Below the pieces are notes generated by a model. The model ran no database searches. It saw only the letters and a program-made list of their open reading frames with translations, and was not told where the DNA came from. From Sulfurovum sp. UBA5198 (GTDB lineage: Bacteria; Campylobacterota; Campylobacteria; Campylobacterales; Sulfurovaceae): a DNA stretch of 64,000 nucleotides. Shown here piece by piece: positions 47,193 to 57,363 of the stretch. Within the stretch, counting starts at the first letter, position 1. Each line of letters opens with the position of its first letter. The stretch lies in the NCBI GenBank assembly GCA_002412865.1, contig DHVW01000012.1:62001-126000 (forward strand), given 5' to 3'. The translations under genes and the position numbers were made by a program.

Positions 47193-47223
47193 ATTATACT
47201 ACTTTGACTCTTAAAAAGTCAAA
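47193..47223. promoter_or_regulatory. Overlapping divergent -10 boxes of rho and ccoI, plus leader hairpin
   Basis: TATACT (47195-47200, plus strand) and TATAAT (47193-47198, read on the minus strand) overlap almost fully, so rho and ccoI promoters may compete. A 7-bp stem TTTGACT/AGTCAAA (47203-47209 and 47217-47223) would sit at the 5' end of the ccoI leader. Confidence 0.35.
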
Positions 47224-47275
47224 CTCAAATCGAAATTTAGATAAAATTTCCAATAATTCTCTATTAGGACATATC

Positions 47276-49705
47276 ATGGCAAATGTAAAATGCACACACT
47301 GCGGGCTAATTTTTGACGAGAGTGCTATGATAATAGAAGAAGAGAATGGTAAAAAAATCTTTTTCTGTTGTCATGGTTGTGAGGGGGTTTATCATCTACT
47401 AAATAGCGAGGGGCTTGATAGCTTTTACGCAAAACTGGGCAATACAACGCTAACACCACCAAAAAATAGTCTTCAAGACGACCTAGAGCGATTTGATATG
47501 GAAGGTTTTGAGAAAAAATATATCAAAATAAAAGAAAATGGCACAAAAGAGACAAATCTCATTATATCTGGCATTCATTGCTCGGCTTGTGTTTGGCTAA
47601 ATGAAAAAGTGCTACACAAAACGGATGGGATTATTGAAGCTACCATAAACTACACAAACAACAAAGCAAAAATCATCTGGGATGGCGATATTTTAAAACT
47701 TTCCCGAATCATACAAATCATTCGCTCTATTGGATATGATGCCTTTCCATATGACCCTGCAATTCAAGAAGAACAAGCCACCAAACAAAGAAGAGACTAC
47801 TATTCTAGGATTTTAGTAGCAGTATTTGGGATGATGAATATTATGTGGATTGCCATTGCTCAATACGCTGGATATTTCACGGGGATTGAGCAAAAATTCA
47901 AAGACATACTTAATATTGCAGAATTTATCCTGGCTACTCCTGTTCTATTTTATAGTGGTTGGATATTTTTTCGTGGTGCATATTATGGATACCGAAATCA
48001 TGTTGTTAATATGGATACGCTTGTTGCAGTTGGGGCTTTGAGTGCATATATATACTCTATCTATGTGGTATTTAGTGGTTATGGAGAGGTTTATTTTGAT
48101 TCAGTTGTAATGATTATTACATTTGTACTAGTTGGTAAATATCTAGAAGTTCTTAGTAAAAAACAAGCTGTTGATACTCTTGATTCCATCACTAGTAGTA
48201 TTCCAACTGAAGTTCTCAAAATTACGAAAAGCAAAAAAGAGCTTGTAGCTGTTGAAAATATCAAAGCTGGGGATATGTTAGAGCTTAAAGCTGGTGAGAA
48301 AATAGTATGTGATGGTCTGCTTACTATTGGGTCTGGTATGTTTGATGAAAGTTCTTTAACAGGTGAAAGCATTCCTGTATACAAAGAAGTTGGTGACACA
48401 CTTTTGAGTGGCTCTATATGTATAGATACAGTTGTGCAGTATAGAGTAACCAAAGAGGCATCAGACTCCATGCTACACTCTATTATATCTCTATTAGAAG
48501 AAGCTGTAACCAAAAAGCCTCGCATTGAACAATTAGCAAATAGCATTTCTGGTTATTTCTCAACCATAATACTACTAATTGCAATTTCTACATTTATAGG
48601 CTGGTATCTTTATGATGGTGATTTTGAAAAAGCACTTATTATCTCTATCTCTGTAATAGTCATTGCCTGTCCATGTGCCTTGGGACTTGCCACTCCAATG
48701 TCAACGCTTGTAGGTATTAGTGTAGCGGCAAAAAGAGGTATTTTATTTAAAGAGGCTTCATTTTTAGAGACAATGGCAAAGGCTACCACTCTAGCTATTG
48801 ACAAAACAGGCACACTAACACATGGTAATTTGCGTGTAGTAAATGAAAAATATTACAATAATAATACAGCAAATATCTCACTAATTTACGCTCTAGTGTC
48901 AAGCTCAAATCATCCAATAAGCAAAGCAATAAAAGATTATATTTTAGGTAGTGGAAGTAAGATTAATGATTTGCAAATTAGTGAGCAAAAAACTATTCAG
49001 GGAAAAGGCATAGAGGGTAGGTATAAAGATAGCCTAATTTTTGGTGGCAATGAAATATTCATGAAAGAACATGGGGTAGAGATAATAGACACCAGTACAT
49101 ATTCTATATTTTATGTTGCAATTGATGATAAGCTAATAGCAAGGTTTGATCTAAAAGATAGAATAAAACCAGAATCAAAAAGGACCATGGAGTTAATGAC
49201 GGATGATGGAATTAACTGTATTATGCTTACAGGCGACAATGAAATAAGTGCGTCAAATGTAGCGACAGAGGCTGGAATAAAAGATATAAAATTCAACCTA
49301 CTACCTACGGATAAAGCTGAGGCTATTGATAACATGCACAAAAATGGTGATATAGTAATTATGGCAGGGGATGGTATCAATGACTCAATCGCTTTAGCAA
49401 AAGCAGATATTGCAATATCCATGGGAAGTGGTGCTGATGTAGCTATTAGTGTTAGTGATGTAGTGATACTGGACGATGATATATCAAAAGTTGAAGAAGC
49501 ATACCGCATATCAAAACGAACTTACAGAGCTATCAGGGAAAATCTTGGCTTTTCTATTGTTTACAATATAATAGCTGTTCCAATAGCTGTAATGGGATTT
49601 GTATATCCGTTAGTCTCCGCACTCTCTATGAGTCTAAGTTCACTAATAGTAGTGGGAAATGCAATGCGAATAAATGGAATAAAATTTGATAAGGATAAAA
49701 AATGA
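47276..49705 (+). CDS. ccoI: Copper-transporting P1B ATPase for cbb3 oxidase assembly
   Basis: Inner-membrane ATPase of 809 residues, FixI/CcoI type, that supplies copper for the cbb3-type cytochrome c oxidase. I start at the ATG at 47276 (MANVKCTHCG) because the extra N-terminal residues from 47204 look non-coding. The diagnostic N-terminus has CTHC and FFCCHGCEGVYHLL, then an HMA domain with GIHCSACVWL. Eight TM helices follow, with VIACPCALGLATPMS (CPC copper motif), phosphorylation site DKTGTLTHG, the HP motif SSNHPISKA and GDGINDSIALA. ccoS overlaps its stop. Confidence 0.93.
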   Translation: MANVKCTHCGLIFDESAMIIEEENGKKIFFCCHGCEGVYHLLNSEGLDSFYAKLGNTTLTPPKNSLQDDLERFDMEGFEKKYIKIKENGTKETNLIISGIHCSACVWLNEKVLHKTDGIIEATINYTNNKAKIIWDGDILKLSRIIQIIRSIGYDAFPYDPAIQEEQATKQRRDYYSRILVAVFGMMNIMWIAIAQYAGYFTGIEQKFKDILNIAEFILATPVLFYSGWIFFRGAYYGYRNHVVNMDTLVAVGALSAYIYSIYVVFSGYGEVYFDSVVMIITFVLVGKYLEVLSKKQAVDTLDSITSSIPTEVLKITKSKKELVAVENIKAGDMLELKAGEKIVCDGLLTIGSGMFDESSLTGESIPVYKEVGDTLLSGSICIDTVVQYRVTKEASDSMLHSIISLLEEAVTKKPRIEQLANSISGYFSTIILLIAISTFIGWYLYDGDFEKALIISISVIVIACPCALGLATPMSTLVGISVAAKRGILFKEASFLETMAKATTLAIDKTGTLTHGNLRVVNEKYYNNNTANISLIYALVSSSNHPISKAIKDYILGSGSKINDLQISEQKTIQGKGIEGRYKDSLIFGGNEIFMKEHGVEIIDTSTYSIFYVAIDDKLIARFDLKDRIKPESKRTMELMTDDGINCIMLTGDNEISASNVATEAGIKDIKFNLLPTDKAEAIDNMHKNGDIVIMAGDGINDSIALAKADIAISMGSGADVAISVSDVVILDDDISKVEEAYRISKRTYRAIRENLGFSIVYNIIAVPIAVMGFVYPLVSALSMSLSSLIVVGNAMRINGIKFDKDKK

Positions 49706-49929
49706 GTAGTAATATAATGATTTTAATGCTTAGTGTATCCACTTTTTTGGGAGCATTAGGACTTCTAGGGTTACTTTGGGGGCTAAGAAGCGGACAGTTT
49801 GATGACCAATCAAAGTTTATAGATGCTGCAAGGTATGACAATGATGAAGATTTTAAAGATGCAGTAGCAATGGATGAAAAACAGAAAAAACAGAGAGAAA
49901 AAGAGAAAAATTATAGGCCAGTAGACTAA
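49702..49929 (+). CDS. ccoS: CcoS, cbb3 oxidase assembly protein
   Basis: Small single-pass membrane protein of 75 residues: one N-terminal TM helix (IMILMLSVSTFLGALGLLGLLWGL), then RSGQFDD, the family's hallmark, and a charged cytosolic tail. Needed for heme and copper insertion into cbb3 oxidase. It overlaps ccoI by four bases (ATGA). Confidence 0.9.
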   Translation: MSSNIMILMLSVSTFLGALGLLGLLWGLRSGQFDDQSKFIDAARYDNDEDFKDAVAMDEKQKKQREKEKNYRPVD

Positions 49930-50030
49930 AACTTGCAAGCAAAACAACTCATTGCATTGTTACAGTGTTACAAATATATAAAATAAAAAAATATTATGCT
50001 AATTAAAGAAATTTTTTAAATAACTTTTGC

Positions 50031-50036
50031 TATATT
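50031..50036 (+). promoter_or_regulatory. Extended -10 promoter of fdxA
   Basis: TTTTGC-TATATT lies 30 bases before the ATG. AAAAGGA is the ribosome site. The region behind ccoS (49930-50020) is otherwise featureless. Confidence 0.5.
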
Positions 50037-50066
50037 ATGTTTGAACTAAAAATAAAAGGATATAAA

Positions 50067-50339
50067 ATGGCTGTAATAATTACTGATACATGCATTAACT
50101 GTGCTGCTTGTATTGACGAATGTCCGGTAGAAGCAATCGTAGACGAGGATGAGAATCCAACTGGTGAAGAGATTTACTATGTATATGCTGACAAATGTGT
50201 TGAGTGTGTAACTTATCACGATGTTCCTGCATGTGCAGAAGCTTGTCCAACTGAGGGATGTATCGTATGGGGTGACCCAACTGAGGGTATGCCACATAGT
50301 GAAACAAGACAATCAAACGGTACACCAGTTATCGACTAA
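50067..50339 (+). CDS. fdxA: 2[4Fe-4S] ferredoxin
   Basis: Small acidic electron carrier of 90 residues, starting at the ATG behind AAAAGGATATAAA. Two clusters are predicted: CINCAACIDECPVEAI, and a second site with an insertion, CVECVTYHDVPACAEACP, the variant spacing typical of Campylobacterota FdxA. Such ferredoxins serve pyruvate and 2-oxoglutarate:acceptor oxidoreductases. It precedes ndk, as in Campylobacter, but has its own hairpin and a separate promoter follows for ndk. Confidence 0.92.
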   Translation: MAVIITDTCINCAACIDECPVEAIVDEDENPTGEEIYYVYADKCVECVTYHDVPACAEACPTEGCIVWGDPTEGMPHSETRQSNGTPVID

Positions 50340-50347
50340 CTTCCAAA

Positions 50348-50371
50348 TTGTCAAGAGTAACATCTTGGCAA
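50348..50371 (+). terminator. Hairpin after fdxA
   Basis: A 9-bp stem (TTGTCAAGA with TCTTGGCAA, one G-U pair) and a 6-base loop, nine bases after the fdxA stop. No U-run follows. Confidence 0.45.
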
Positions 50372-50415
50372 CATACTAAAGCAACATCTTAATCATCATC
50401 TTATCATCTTTAGGG

Positions 50416-50421
50416 TATAAT
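50416..50421 (+). promoter_or_regulatory. -10 box of ndk operon
   Basis: GGGTATAATGCACCC: TATAAT inside a short GGGT/ACCC inverted repeat, 65 bases before the ndk ATG. The inverted ends could be an operator or chance. Confidence 0.45.
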
Positions 50422-50485
50422 GCACCCGAAAACTTCTATTGCATACTTCTATGCCAATTAAAGTAAAAATACCCAAGGAAATAAT

Positions 50486-50899
50486 ATGGAACAAACATTA
50501 TCAATAATCAAACCAGATGCAGTAGCAAAAAATGTTATAGGTAAAATCCTATCTCGTTTCGAAGATGCTGGTCTTAGAATAGCAGCTACTAAAAAAATGC
50601 AACTTAGTGTAGCGGACGCAGAAGCATTTTACGCTGTACACGCTGCAAGACCTTTCTTTAGAGACCTTGTAGATTTTATGATTTCAGGTCCAGTTGTAGT
50701 AACTGTTCTTGAAGGTGAAAATGCAATGGCAATAAACAGAGATTTAATGGGTGCAACAAATCCAAAAGAAGCAGCAGCAGGAACAATCAGAGCTGATTTT
50801 GCAGAGAGCATTGACGCTAACGCTGTTCATGGTAGTGATAGTGTTGAAAATGCACAAATCGAAATTGATTTCTTCTTTGCTAGAAAAGATATTTGCTAA
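50486..50899 (+). CDS. ndk: Nucleoside diphosphate kinase
   Basis: Transfers phosphate from ATP to NDPs to balance nucleotide pools. 137 residues. [21 protein letters not shown], the nucleotide-binding [20 protein letters not shown], and the active-site His in [16 protein letters not shown] are all intact. It opens the run ndk-yceD-rpmF-plsX-fabH-ymdB. Confidence 0.97.
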   Translation: MEQTLSIIKPDAVAKNVIGKILSRFEDAGLRIAATKKMQLSVADAEAFYAVHAARPFFRDLVDFMISGPVVVTVLEGENAMAINRDLMGATNPKEAAAGTIRADFAESIDANAVHGSDSVENAQIEIDFFFARKDIC

Positions 50900-50908
50900 G
50901 TTAAACTT

Positions 50909-51280
50909 ATGCAGATACATTTTGACAAAGTAGGTCACACTCCAAAGTCTCTTGAGATAAAGAGTGGTGATATTACTATGAACTTTATACTTAAAAAACT
51001 AAATCATCATAGAGTTGGTTTGGATGGCGAGTTGAATGGGACTATTAATTTAGTCTGTGACAGATGTGGAAAAGGTATCACAGAGACCATTTCACAACCC
51101 ATAGAGTTAATTTTAAGTCAAAAAGTGATAGAAGAGAAAGAAAATTTAGATATAATAGAGTTTTTAGATGGAAATATAGATTTAGACTATATTTTATCTA
51201 GTGAAATTGAAGCTATCACGTGTTCATATAATTATTGTGATGAATGTGATGGATCGGAAGATTTCGAAATAGAATTTTAA
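50909..51280 (+). CDS. YceD/DUF177 family protein
   Basis: 123 residues, soluble. The DUF177 core is present: ELNGTINLVCDRCGKGI with the CxxC that begins the family's metal-like motif, then a closing Cys-bearing tail CSYNYCDECDGSEDFEIEF. Members sit upstream of rpmF in most bacteria and are linked to 23S rRNA metabolism. Here it is nine bases behind ndk and 18 before rpmF. Confidence 0.85.
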   Translation: MQIHFDKVGHTPKSLEIKSGDITMNFILKKLNHHRVGLDGELNGTINLVCDRCGKGITETISQPIELILSQKVIEEKENLDIIEFLDGNIDLDYILSSEIEAITCSYNYCDECDGSEDFEIEF

Positions 51281-51298
51281 CAAACAAAAGGATAAAAA

Positions 51299-51457
51299 AT
51301 GGCAGTACCAAAGAGACGAACGAGTAAAACAAGAGCAGCAAAAAGAAGAACACACTATACAGTAACTCTTCCAGTGCCTGTAAAAGATAGTGATGGAACA
51401 TGGAGAATGCCACATCATATGAATATGACAACTGGCGAATACAAAACTAAAGCTTAA
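51299..51457 (+). CDS. rpmF: Ribosomal protein L32
   Basis: 52 residues, translated by hand: it starts [20 protein letters not shown] and ends GEYKTKA. The N-terminal basic block is the L32 signature. The zinc-binding cysteines found in some L32 proteins are absent, so this is the Cys-minus form. AAAGGATAAAAA precedes the ATG. It lies between yceD and plsX as expected. Confidence 0.95.
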   Translation: MAVPKRRTSKTRAAKRRTHYTVTLPVPVKDSDGTWRMPHHMNMTTGEYKTKA

Positions 51458-51462
51458 TTCTA

Positions 51463-52452
51463 ATGATAACAATAGCTATTGACGCTATGGGTGGGGATCA
51501 CGGTCCTGAGCCTATTATTGATGGTGTTGTCGAAGCATTAGAGATTAGTAAATTTACTCCTATACTTGTAGGCAACAAAGCCCAAATATTATCACATCTT
51601 CCCCCATATTATCATGACAAAATAAAAATCATAGAAGCTAACGATGTAATTACTATGAGTGACTCATCTACTGACGCTTTAAAACGCAAAGACTCTTCTA
51701 TATACAAAGCAGTTGAACTTGTGCGAGATAAGGTAGCTAACGCAGTAGTATCAGCTGGACATAGTGGAGCTACTATGACATTAGCGACTCTTCGTATAGG
51801 TAGATTGCCTCATATTAGCAAACCAGCACTTGCTACACTAATGCCAAGCACTGGAGCTAATAAAACTCTTGTTCTTGATGTTGGTGCAGTTGTTGAGTGT
51901 AAGGCACAAAACTTATATGAATTTGCTATTATGGGTGAAATGTACGCTAAAAATGTAATGGGATTAGCTAAGCCTAGAGTTGGATTACTAGCAAATGGCG
52001 AGGAAGAGAGCAAAGGAAATGATCTAACAAAAGAGACATTTGGCATGCTCAAAAAGTTTGATTGGTTTGTTGGTAATGTTGAAGGTAGAGATATATTTAA
52101 CGGCCATGTTGATGTAGTAGTATGTGATGGATTTACTGGAAATATTCTTTTAAAAACCAGTGAAGGTGTTGCTGACGCTATATTTACAATGATGAAGCAA
52201 TATATGAGAAAATCACTTCCAGCTCAGCTAGGTGCAATGCTTATGAAAAAAAGAGTATTCTCAAATCTAAAAAAACAAGTTGATCCACACGAATACGGTG
52301 GTGCTCCACTGCTTGGCATAAATGGATGTGCTATCATAGGACACGGAAATTCTAATGCAAAAGCGATAAAAAATGCTATACTCCAAGCGATAGCATATAG
52401 TAATTCAAATATAAATAGTTCCATCGAGGCACTTTTAACAGAAACAAAATAA
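51463..52452 (+). CDS. plsX: PlsX, acyl-ACP:phosphate acyltransferase
   Basis: Makes acyl-phosphate for phospholipid synthesis with PlsY. 329 residues. Marks: [82 protein letters not shown] and [17 protein letters not shown]. It starts five bases after rpmF and is followed five bases later by fabH. Confidence 0.96.
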   Translation: MITIAIDAMGGDHGPEPIIDGVVEALEISKFTPILVGNKAQILSHLPPYYHDKIKIIEANDVITMSDSSTDALKRKDSSIYKAVELVRDKVANAVVSAGHSGATMTLATLRIGRLPHISKPALATLMPSTGANKTLVLDVGAVVECKAQNLYEFAIMGEMYAKNVMGLAKPRVGLLANGEEESKGNDLTKETFGMLKKFDWFVGNVEGRDIFNGHVDVVVCDGFTGNILLKTSEGVADAIFTMMKQYMRKSLPAQLGAMLMKKRVFSNLKKQVDPHEYGGAPLLGINGCAIIGHGNSNAKAIKNAILQAIAYSNSNINSSIEALLTETK

Positions 52453-52457
52453 GGAAA

Positions 52458-53468
52458 ATGATGGCACCAGTATATGCATCAATGAGATCAATAGGTGCAT
52501 ATGCACCAGCTCGTATTTTGAGCAATAGTGACTTAGAAAAAATGGTTGACACAACCGACGAATGGATAGTCAAACGAACTGGAATAAAAGAGCGAAGAAT
52601 AGCAGCAAGTGACGAGTACACTAGTGATATGGGTTCAAAAGCTGCACTTCAAGCAATCGAGCGTTCTGGATTAAGTGCAGATGATATTGATCTTGTTATT
52701 TGTGCTACTGTAACTCCTGATTATTTTAATATGCCTTCAACCGCATGTATAATCTCAAATAAAATAGGTATCAGTAATGTACAAGCATTTGATATCAGTG
52801 CGGCGTGCAGTGGTTTTGTATATATGCTAACAATTGCAAAAGCATTTATTGAATCTGGTATGAAAAAAAATGTTCTGATCATTGGAGCTGAAAAATTTAG
52901 CTCAATTGTAGACTATACAGATAGAAGTACTTGTATACTATTTGGTGACGGGGCTGGAGCTGCTGTCATTAGTGCGACTAGCGATAAAAGTGAAGCCATT
53001 GTTGATATTCATGCTAGTGCAGATGGAGCATATAGTGATTTTTTGGTTACACCAGCACCTGGATCTGTAAATCCTGCAACTCATGAGATGATTGACAATA
53101 AGCTCAACTTTGTACAGATGAAGGGAAATGAAACATTTAAATTAGCAGTTAAAACTCTAACTAAAGATGTAATTGAAATACTAAAACATAATAATCTCCA
53201 TGCTTCAGATATTCCTCATTTTATTCCACATCAAGCAAACTACCGCATAATAAAAGCTGTTGGTGATGCTCTAGGCATGAGTAACGAACAAGTTGTGCTA
53301 ACTGTTCATAAATATGGAAACACTTCAGCTGCCTCTATACCAATGGCTATCAATGATATATATGAATCAGGTAGATTAAAAACTGGTGAGCTAATGCTTT
53401 TAGATACATTTGGTGGTGGACTCACTTGGGCCTCTGCTCTTTTGCCATTTGCTGGTAAAGTTAAATAA
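52458..53468 (+). CDS. fabH: FabH, 3-oxoacyl-ACP synthase III
   Basis: Starts fatty-acid synthesis by condensing acetyl-CoA with malonyl-ACP. 336 residues. The catalytic triad is intact: Cys in [14 protein letters not shown], His in [14 protein letters not shown], and Asn in [14 protein letters not shown]. The start is one of two adjacent ATGs behind AAGGAAA; a later one (MRSIGAYAP) is conceivable because the family usually starts near there. Confidence 0.95.
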   Translation: MMAPVYASMRSIGAYAPARILSNSDLEKMVDTTDEWIVKRTGIKERRIAASDEYTSDMGSKAALQAIERSGLSADDIDLVICATVTPDYFNMPSTACIISNKIGISNVQAFDISAACSGFVYMLTIAKAFIESGMKKNVLIIGAEKFSSIVDYTDRSTCILFGDGAGAAVISATSDKSEAIVDIHASADGAYSDFLVTPAPGSVNPATHEMIDNKLNFVQMKGNETFKLAVKTLTKDVIEILKHNNLHASDIPHFIPHQANYRIIKAVGDALGMSNEQVVLTVHKYGNTSAASIPMAINDIYESGRLKTGELMLLDTFGGGLTWASALLPFAGKVK

Positions 53469-53485
53469 CCAAAGGGTCACACTTT

Positions 53486-54301
53486 ATGACTATTGGATTT
53501 ATGGGTGACATAGTAGGTAAACCTGCTAGAGAAATTATTTCCTCGCGACTTAATGAATTAAAAGAAAAGTTCGATATTGATTTTATAATAGGCAACTATG
53601 AAAATGCTAGTCATGGCTTTGGACTAACTGAAAAAAATGCTATAGAGCTTTTTGGCACTGGCATAGATATGATGAGTGGCGGAAACCATAGCTTTGACAA
53701 AAAAGAAATTATAGGTATGTTTGATAAATATCCACTCATTAGACCTCTTAATTATCCAAAAGCTATGCCAGGAAAAGGTATATTTAAAACTACATTGCTT
53801 GGTCATGATATAGCAGTTATAAATATCATGGGTCACTACACCATGCCTATGGCTGATAATCCATTTATTACGGCCAATGATGTTGTTGATGAGTTAATCA
53901 ACGAAGGCGTTAAACATATAATTATAGACATTCATGCAGAAGCAAGTAGCGAAAAACAAGCACTATTACATATTCTAAAAGACAAAGTTAGTGCTATTTT
54001 GGGAACTCACACTCATGTTGGAAGTGATGATTTACAAATCTTTGATGGTTGTTGTTTTATAACTGATGTTGGGCTTACTGGTTGTCGAGATGGAGTTATT
54101 GGAATGGATAAAAAAGCACCTATAAAGAGATTTTTGACAGGTGTTGGAGAATATTTTGATGTCCCTACTGACTGCAAAGCAATACTCCAAATGATAATAT
54201 TTACACTCGATGAGAACGGCAGATGTAGTGAAGCTAAAAAAATAAAATGTTATGATGCTGAAGATATTGTTATTACCCACTCAAGGGTTGAGCTTAGTTA
54301 G
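53486..54301 (+). CDS. ymdB: YmdB-type metallophosphoesterase
   Basis: 271 residues. The dinuclear-metal phosphoesterase pattern is visible: IGFMGDIVGKPAREII, GNYENASHGFGLT, SGGNHSFDKKEI, IDIHAEASSEKQALL and ILGTHTHVGSDDLQI, TDVGLTGCRDGVIGMD. The family hydrolyses cyclic nucleotides, as shown for Bacillus YmdB; the substrate here is unknown. It ends in a four-base convergent overlap with dnaX. Confidence 0.88.
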   Translation: MTIGFMGDIVGKPAREIISSRLNELKEKFDIDFIIGNYENASHGFGLTEKNAIELFGTGIDMMSGGNHSFDKKEIIGMFDKYPLIRPLNYPKAMPGKGIFKTTLLGHDIAVINIMGHYTMPMADNPFITANDVVDELINEGVKHIIIDIHAEASSEKQALLHILKDKVSAILGTHTHVGSDDLQIFDGCCFITDVGLTGCRDGVIGMDKKAPIKRFLTGVGEYFDVPTDCKAILQMIIFTLDENGRCSEAKKIKCYDAEDIVITHSRVELS

Positions 54302-55944
54302 ACTTTCTGTATAATTCTAACTTTAGTAGGCTCAAAGAGTTCGATAGTTTTTTCTACCATTGGCTCTTTTAATAGAGTGGCTGGATCCTTATCTTTGCTT
54401 GCTTCATTATTTGCATCACTTTTTGGCATCATACATGAGCCTGGCATTTCATCCTCCTCTTTGATAGGAGATTGTTCTAGTTCAGCTTTTTTTACTGGTT
54501 GGGTTGGTGTGTAAGATGATATAATAACTTTAATCTCATCTCCAAAAATAGTTTTAACAAATGGCAATATAATGCTTTTGTAGTGTTGGCGAAGCATTGA
54601 AAGATCATCTTTTGTATCAATCGTTTCAATTGGAAATGCCAAAGACAATTCATCATTATCACAAGCAACAAATCTAACTATTCGCTCAAAACAACTACCA
54701 AGTACAAAATCTCTATCTGAAAGTTTTATCATCAATGCATTAAAGAGTTTATGTCTCTCTTTATCTTCTGTCACTATTTGGTCCTTAACACTTTGCTTGG
54801 ACTCTATTGATTCCTCTTTTGTAACAGTAGCTTTAATAGTAGCAGGTTTTAGAATTGCATCTTGATATAAAGCCGTTGGTATTTCAAGCTCTTTTTCTAG
54901 CTTTTTAATTACATTATCAATCTCTTGAATTTCAAGCGACTCCATCATCTTAAATAGCGTCAATGAAAGTACAAAATCTCCATCACTTCCTAGCTTAAGT
55001 AACTCTTTTGATTCGCCCAAAACTCTAAAAAATCTCTCAATTGTGGTACTTGTAATTAGTGAACTTCTACTAAATAGAAGTTCTTTGATATACAATGTAA
55101 GCTCATCAAGTATCATCTCAGCTTCATACTCACTAGCTAGTGTTATGAAATCAAAAATTCCATTCTCGTTCCTATCTACAATGTCATTTATTAGTCTTGA
55201 AAGGTGTGCTGTATCAATAATACCAAGCATGTCAGTAACGGTTGTAAGATTTACAAAATTCTTTGAATAAACAATTGCTTGATCTAAAAGCGTCAATGAA
55301 TCACGAAGGCTACCAGCTCCACACCTTGCAAGAACGCTTATCGCTTCTTCTTCGTAACCAATTCCCTCTAGATTTAAAATATGCTCCAAATGAGCCATTG
55401 TCAACTTATGTGGTATTTTTTTAAATCTAAAATGTTGGGTTCTTGAAAGAATCGTAACTGGTAACTTTAGTGGATCAGTTGTTGCTAGTATAAACTTCAC
55501 AAATGGCGGTGGCTCTTCTAGCGTTTTAAGCAAAGCATTAAAAGCTTGTGGTGTAAGCATATGTACTTCATCGATTATAAAAAGCTTATATCTAGCACTA
55601 CTTGGCTGATATCTTGTATGTTCGATAAGCTCTTTGATATCATCAATACCACGACTACTAGCAGCGTCCATCTCAATGATATCCATATGACGGTTTTCAT
55701 TTGCCATGATACAATTTGGGCATATATCACATGGATGAGAACTCTCGCCTTTTTCGCACAGCAGAGCTTTAGCAAATATCCTAGCAGTTGATGTTTTGCC
55801 ACTTCCTCTAAGTCCTGAAAATAGGTACGCATGAACCAACCTCTTGCTATCAAGTGCTTGTGAAAGAGTTTGAGATACGCTCTCTTGACCAATAAGATCG
55901 TCAAATGTAGATGGTCTGTATTTTCTCGCTAGTGCTAGTGACAA
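54298..55944 (-). CDS. dnaX: DNA polymerase III gamma/tau subunit
   Basis: Clamp-loader ATPase and organiser of the replisome. 548 residues. AAA+ domain: SLALARKYRPSTFDDLIGQ, Walker A AYLFSGLRGSGKTSTARIF, a four-Cys zinc site (CEKGESSHPCDICPNC), Walker B KLFIIDEVHML, SRC-like ILSRTQHFRFKK. The C-terminal 200 residues are low in conservation, as in tau tails. I saw no evident slippery site for gamma frameshifting, but it was not examined base by base. Confidence 0.95.
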   Translation of the reverse strand: MSLALARKYRPSTFDDLIGQESVSQTLSQALDSKRLVHAYLFSGLRGSGKTSTARIFAKALLCEKGESSHPCDICPNCIMANENRHMDIIEMDAASSRGIDDIKELIEHTRYQPSSARYKLFIIDEVHMLTPQAFNALLKTLEEPPPFVKFILATTDPLKLPVTILSRTQHFRFKKIPHKLTMAHLEHILNLEGIGYEEEAISVLARCGAGSLRDSLTLLDQAIVYSKNFVNLTTVTDMLGIIDTAHLSRLINDIVDRNENGIFDFITLASEYEAEMILDELTLYIKELLFSRSSLITSTTIERFFRVLGESKELLKLGSDGDFVLSLTLFKMMESLEIQEIDNVIKKLEKELEIPTALYQDAILKPATIKATVTKEESIESKQSVKDQIVTEDKERHKLFNALMIKLSDRDFVLGSCFERIVRFVACDNDELSLAFPIETIDTKDDLSMLRQHYKSIILPFVKTIFGDEIKVIISSYTPTQPVKKAELEQSPIKEEDEMPGSCMMPKSDANNEASKDKDPATLLKEPMVEKTIELFEPTKVRIIQKV

Positions 55945-56026
55945 ATAACTTCCTTTTTGTTTAGTATATCCATTATAGTCAATTTTTACTTTTAAAAAGC
56001 ATTTTACGGTATGTATATTTGCCTTA

Positions 56027-57247
56027 TTATACTATTATGGTCACTAGCAAATACCCAACAAGTAAGGCTGTAATTGTTATAGCATTAAATATAGCAAAAT
56101 ATTTAAAGTTCTCTATACTCCCTAGAAAAAAACTATAAATTAATTTTGATATCTGGTTAGATATTGAGGCTACAATTATAGAAAAAATAGCTATCGAAGC
56201 AGTTATATTTTTCATTTCGCTAATAGCAATAGTAATAGCATCTACATCGCTTAAACCAGCTACAAGAGAAACTATATAAAGCCCCTCATTTCCTAAATAC
56301 TCATATCCTAATTCTATTGAAATAAAAACTATCCCAAAAATAAGACCAAATTTGATAGATTCAAATACATCAAAAGGATTAGTAAATTCTATTTTTTGCT
56401 TTACTACTCTTGCACCACTAGAAAGAGTATATAAATATAAAAATCCACTAATAGATGCCAATATAAAAGGTGCCACTATCAATTTAGCCAAAAGTGGATT
56501 AAAAATAAGAACCAATACAAACACTCTAAAAAACATCATGGAATTAGCAAGCCCAATTCCAATAGCTGTTTCTTTTGATAAACTTTCATTGTCTTTACTT
56601 CTTTTTGAAAATATCATCGTTGTGGCAGTTGAAGAAGCGAGTCCCCCTAGAAATCCAGTAATATATATACCTTTGTCACTATATATTTTACTAAGTATAT
56701 ATCCAACAAAAGATATTGAAGATACCAAAACTACAAAGAGCCATATTTTGTATGGATTTATCAAGTCCCATTGATCAATCGTATCATTTGGCAAAATGGG
56801 CAAAATGGTCAATGTAATTAAAAGAAAAATAACAGTAGCATTAACCTCTTCTTTGTCTATTCTTTTTTCAATTTCAACTAATTTATCTTTTATATTTAAA
56901 ATAAATACAACCAATATAGCGACAAATATCCCAAGAACTTCATCTTTGGCTATCACCATTCCCAGCAAGTATGTTAGAATAAGTGAAACTTCTGTAGTAA
57001 TTCCTTTATGCTCACTTTTTATGGCGTTAATATAATAGCCTACGCCTACTAATGAAACAACTCCTAGAAATATATCAATATTTAAAAATACACTCAAATA
57101 CCCCATAAGTGCAACTAGGGCAAATGTTCTAGATCCTGCTAAATCCTTTTTATTATTATAAATATTATTTAATTCTCTTTGTAACCCTATAATAAAACCA
57201 ATAATAAGAGAAAGAACAATATGAGTTGCTAAGCTATATTCTATCAT
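56027..57247 (-). CDS. MgtC/SapB-DUF4010 membrane protein
   Basis: Inner-membrane protein of 406 residues from the ATG at 57247 (MIEYSLATHIVLSLIIGFIIGLQREL), with GGATTAATTGTA before it. The N-terminal MgtC/SapB segment has GLQREL and KDLAGSRTFALVALMGYLS; the rest is the DUF4010 domain with about eight more TM helices, GFLGGLASSTATTMIFSKRS and SLVAGLSDVDAITIAIS being recognisable. Function unknown; a channel or transporter role is only suggested by fold. It stands between dnaX and the divergent ypfJ-like gene. Confidence 0.85.
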   Translation of the reverse strand: MIEYSLATHIVLSLIIGFIIGLQRELNNIYNNKKDLAGSRTFALVALMGYLSVFLNIDIFLGVVSLVGVGYYINAIKSEHKGITTEVSLILTYLLGMVIAKDEVLGIFVAILVVFILNIKDKLVEIEKRIDKEEVNATVIFLLITLTILPILPNDTIDQWDLINPYKIWLFVVLVSSISFVGYILSKIYSDKGIYITGFLGGLASSTATTMIFSKRSKDNESLSKETAIGIGLANSMMFFRVFVLVLIFNPLLAKLIVAPFILASISGFLYLYTLSSGARVVKQKIEFTNPFDVFESIKFGLIFGIVFISIELGYEYLGNEGLYIVSLVAGLSDVDAITIAISEMKNITASIAIFSIIVASISNQISKLIYSFFLGSIENFKYFAIFNAITITALLVGYLLVTIIV

Positions 57248-57328
57248 TACAATTAATCCTTTCAACATTAATAAATATTTTAGCACTAATTTGCTAAAAA
57301 GCTTATCTTATAATTTCATGCTAGGTGG

Positions 57329-57334
57329 TATAAT
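57329..57334 (+). promoter_or_regulatory. Extended -10 promoter of the ypfJ-like gene
   Basis: GGTGGTATAAT (TGn-TATAAT) lies 30 bases before the ATG at 57364, with AGGGATTTAA as ribosome site. Confidence 0.5.
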
Positions 57335-57363
57335 TGGACTAATTTTACACTATAGGGATTTAA

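Noticed and set aside
50340..50410. ACATCTT repeats behind fdxA as a repeat array
   Set aside because: The unit is too short and irregular; there is no spacer structure.
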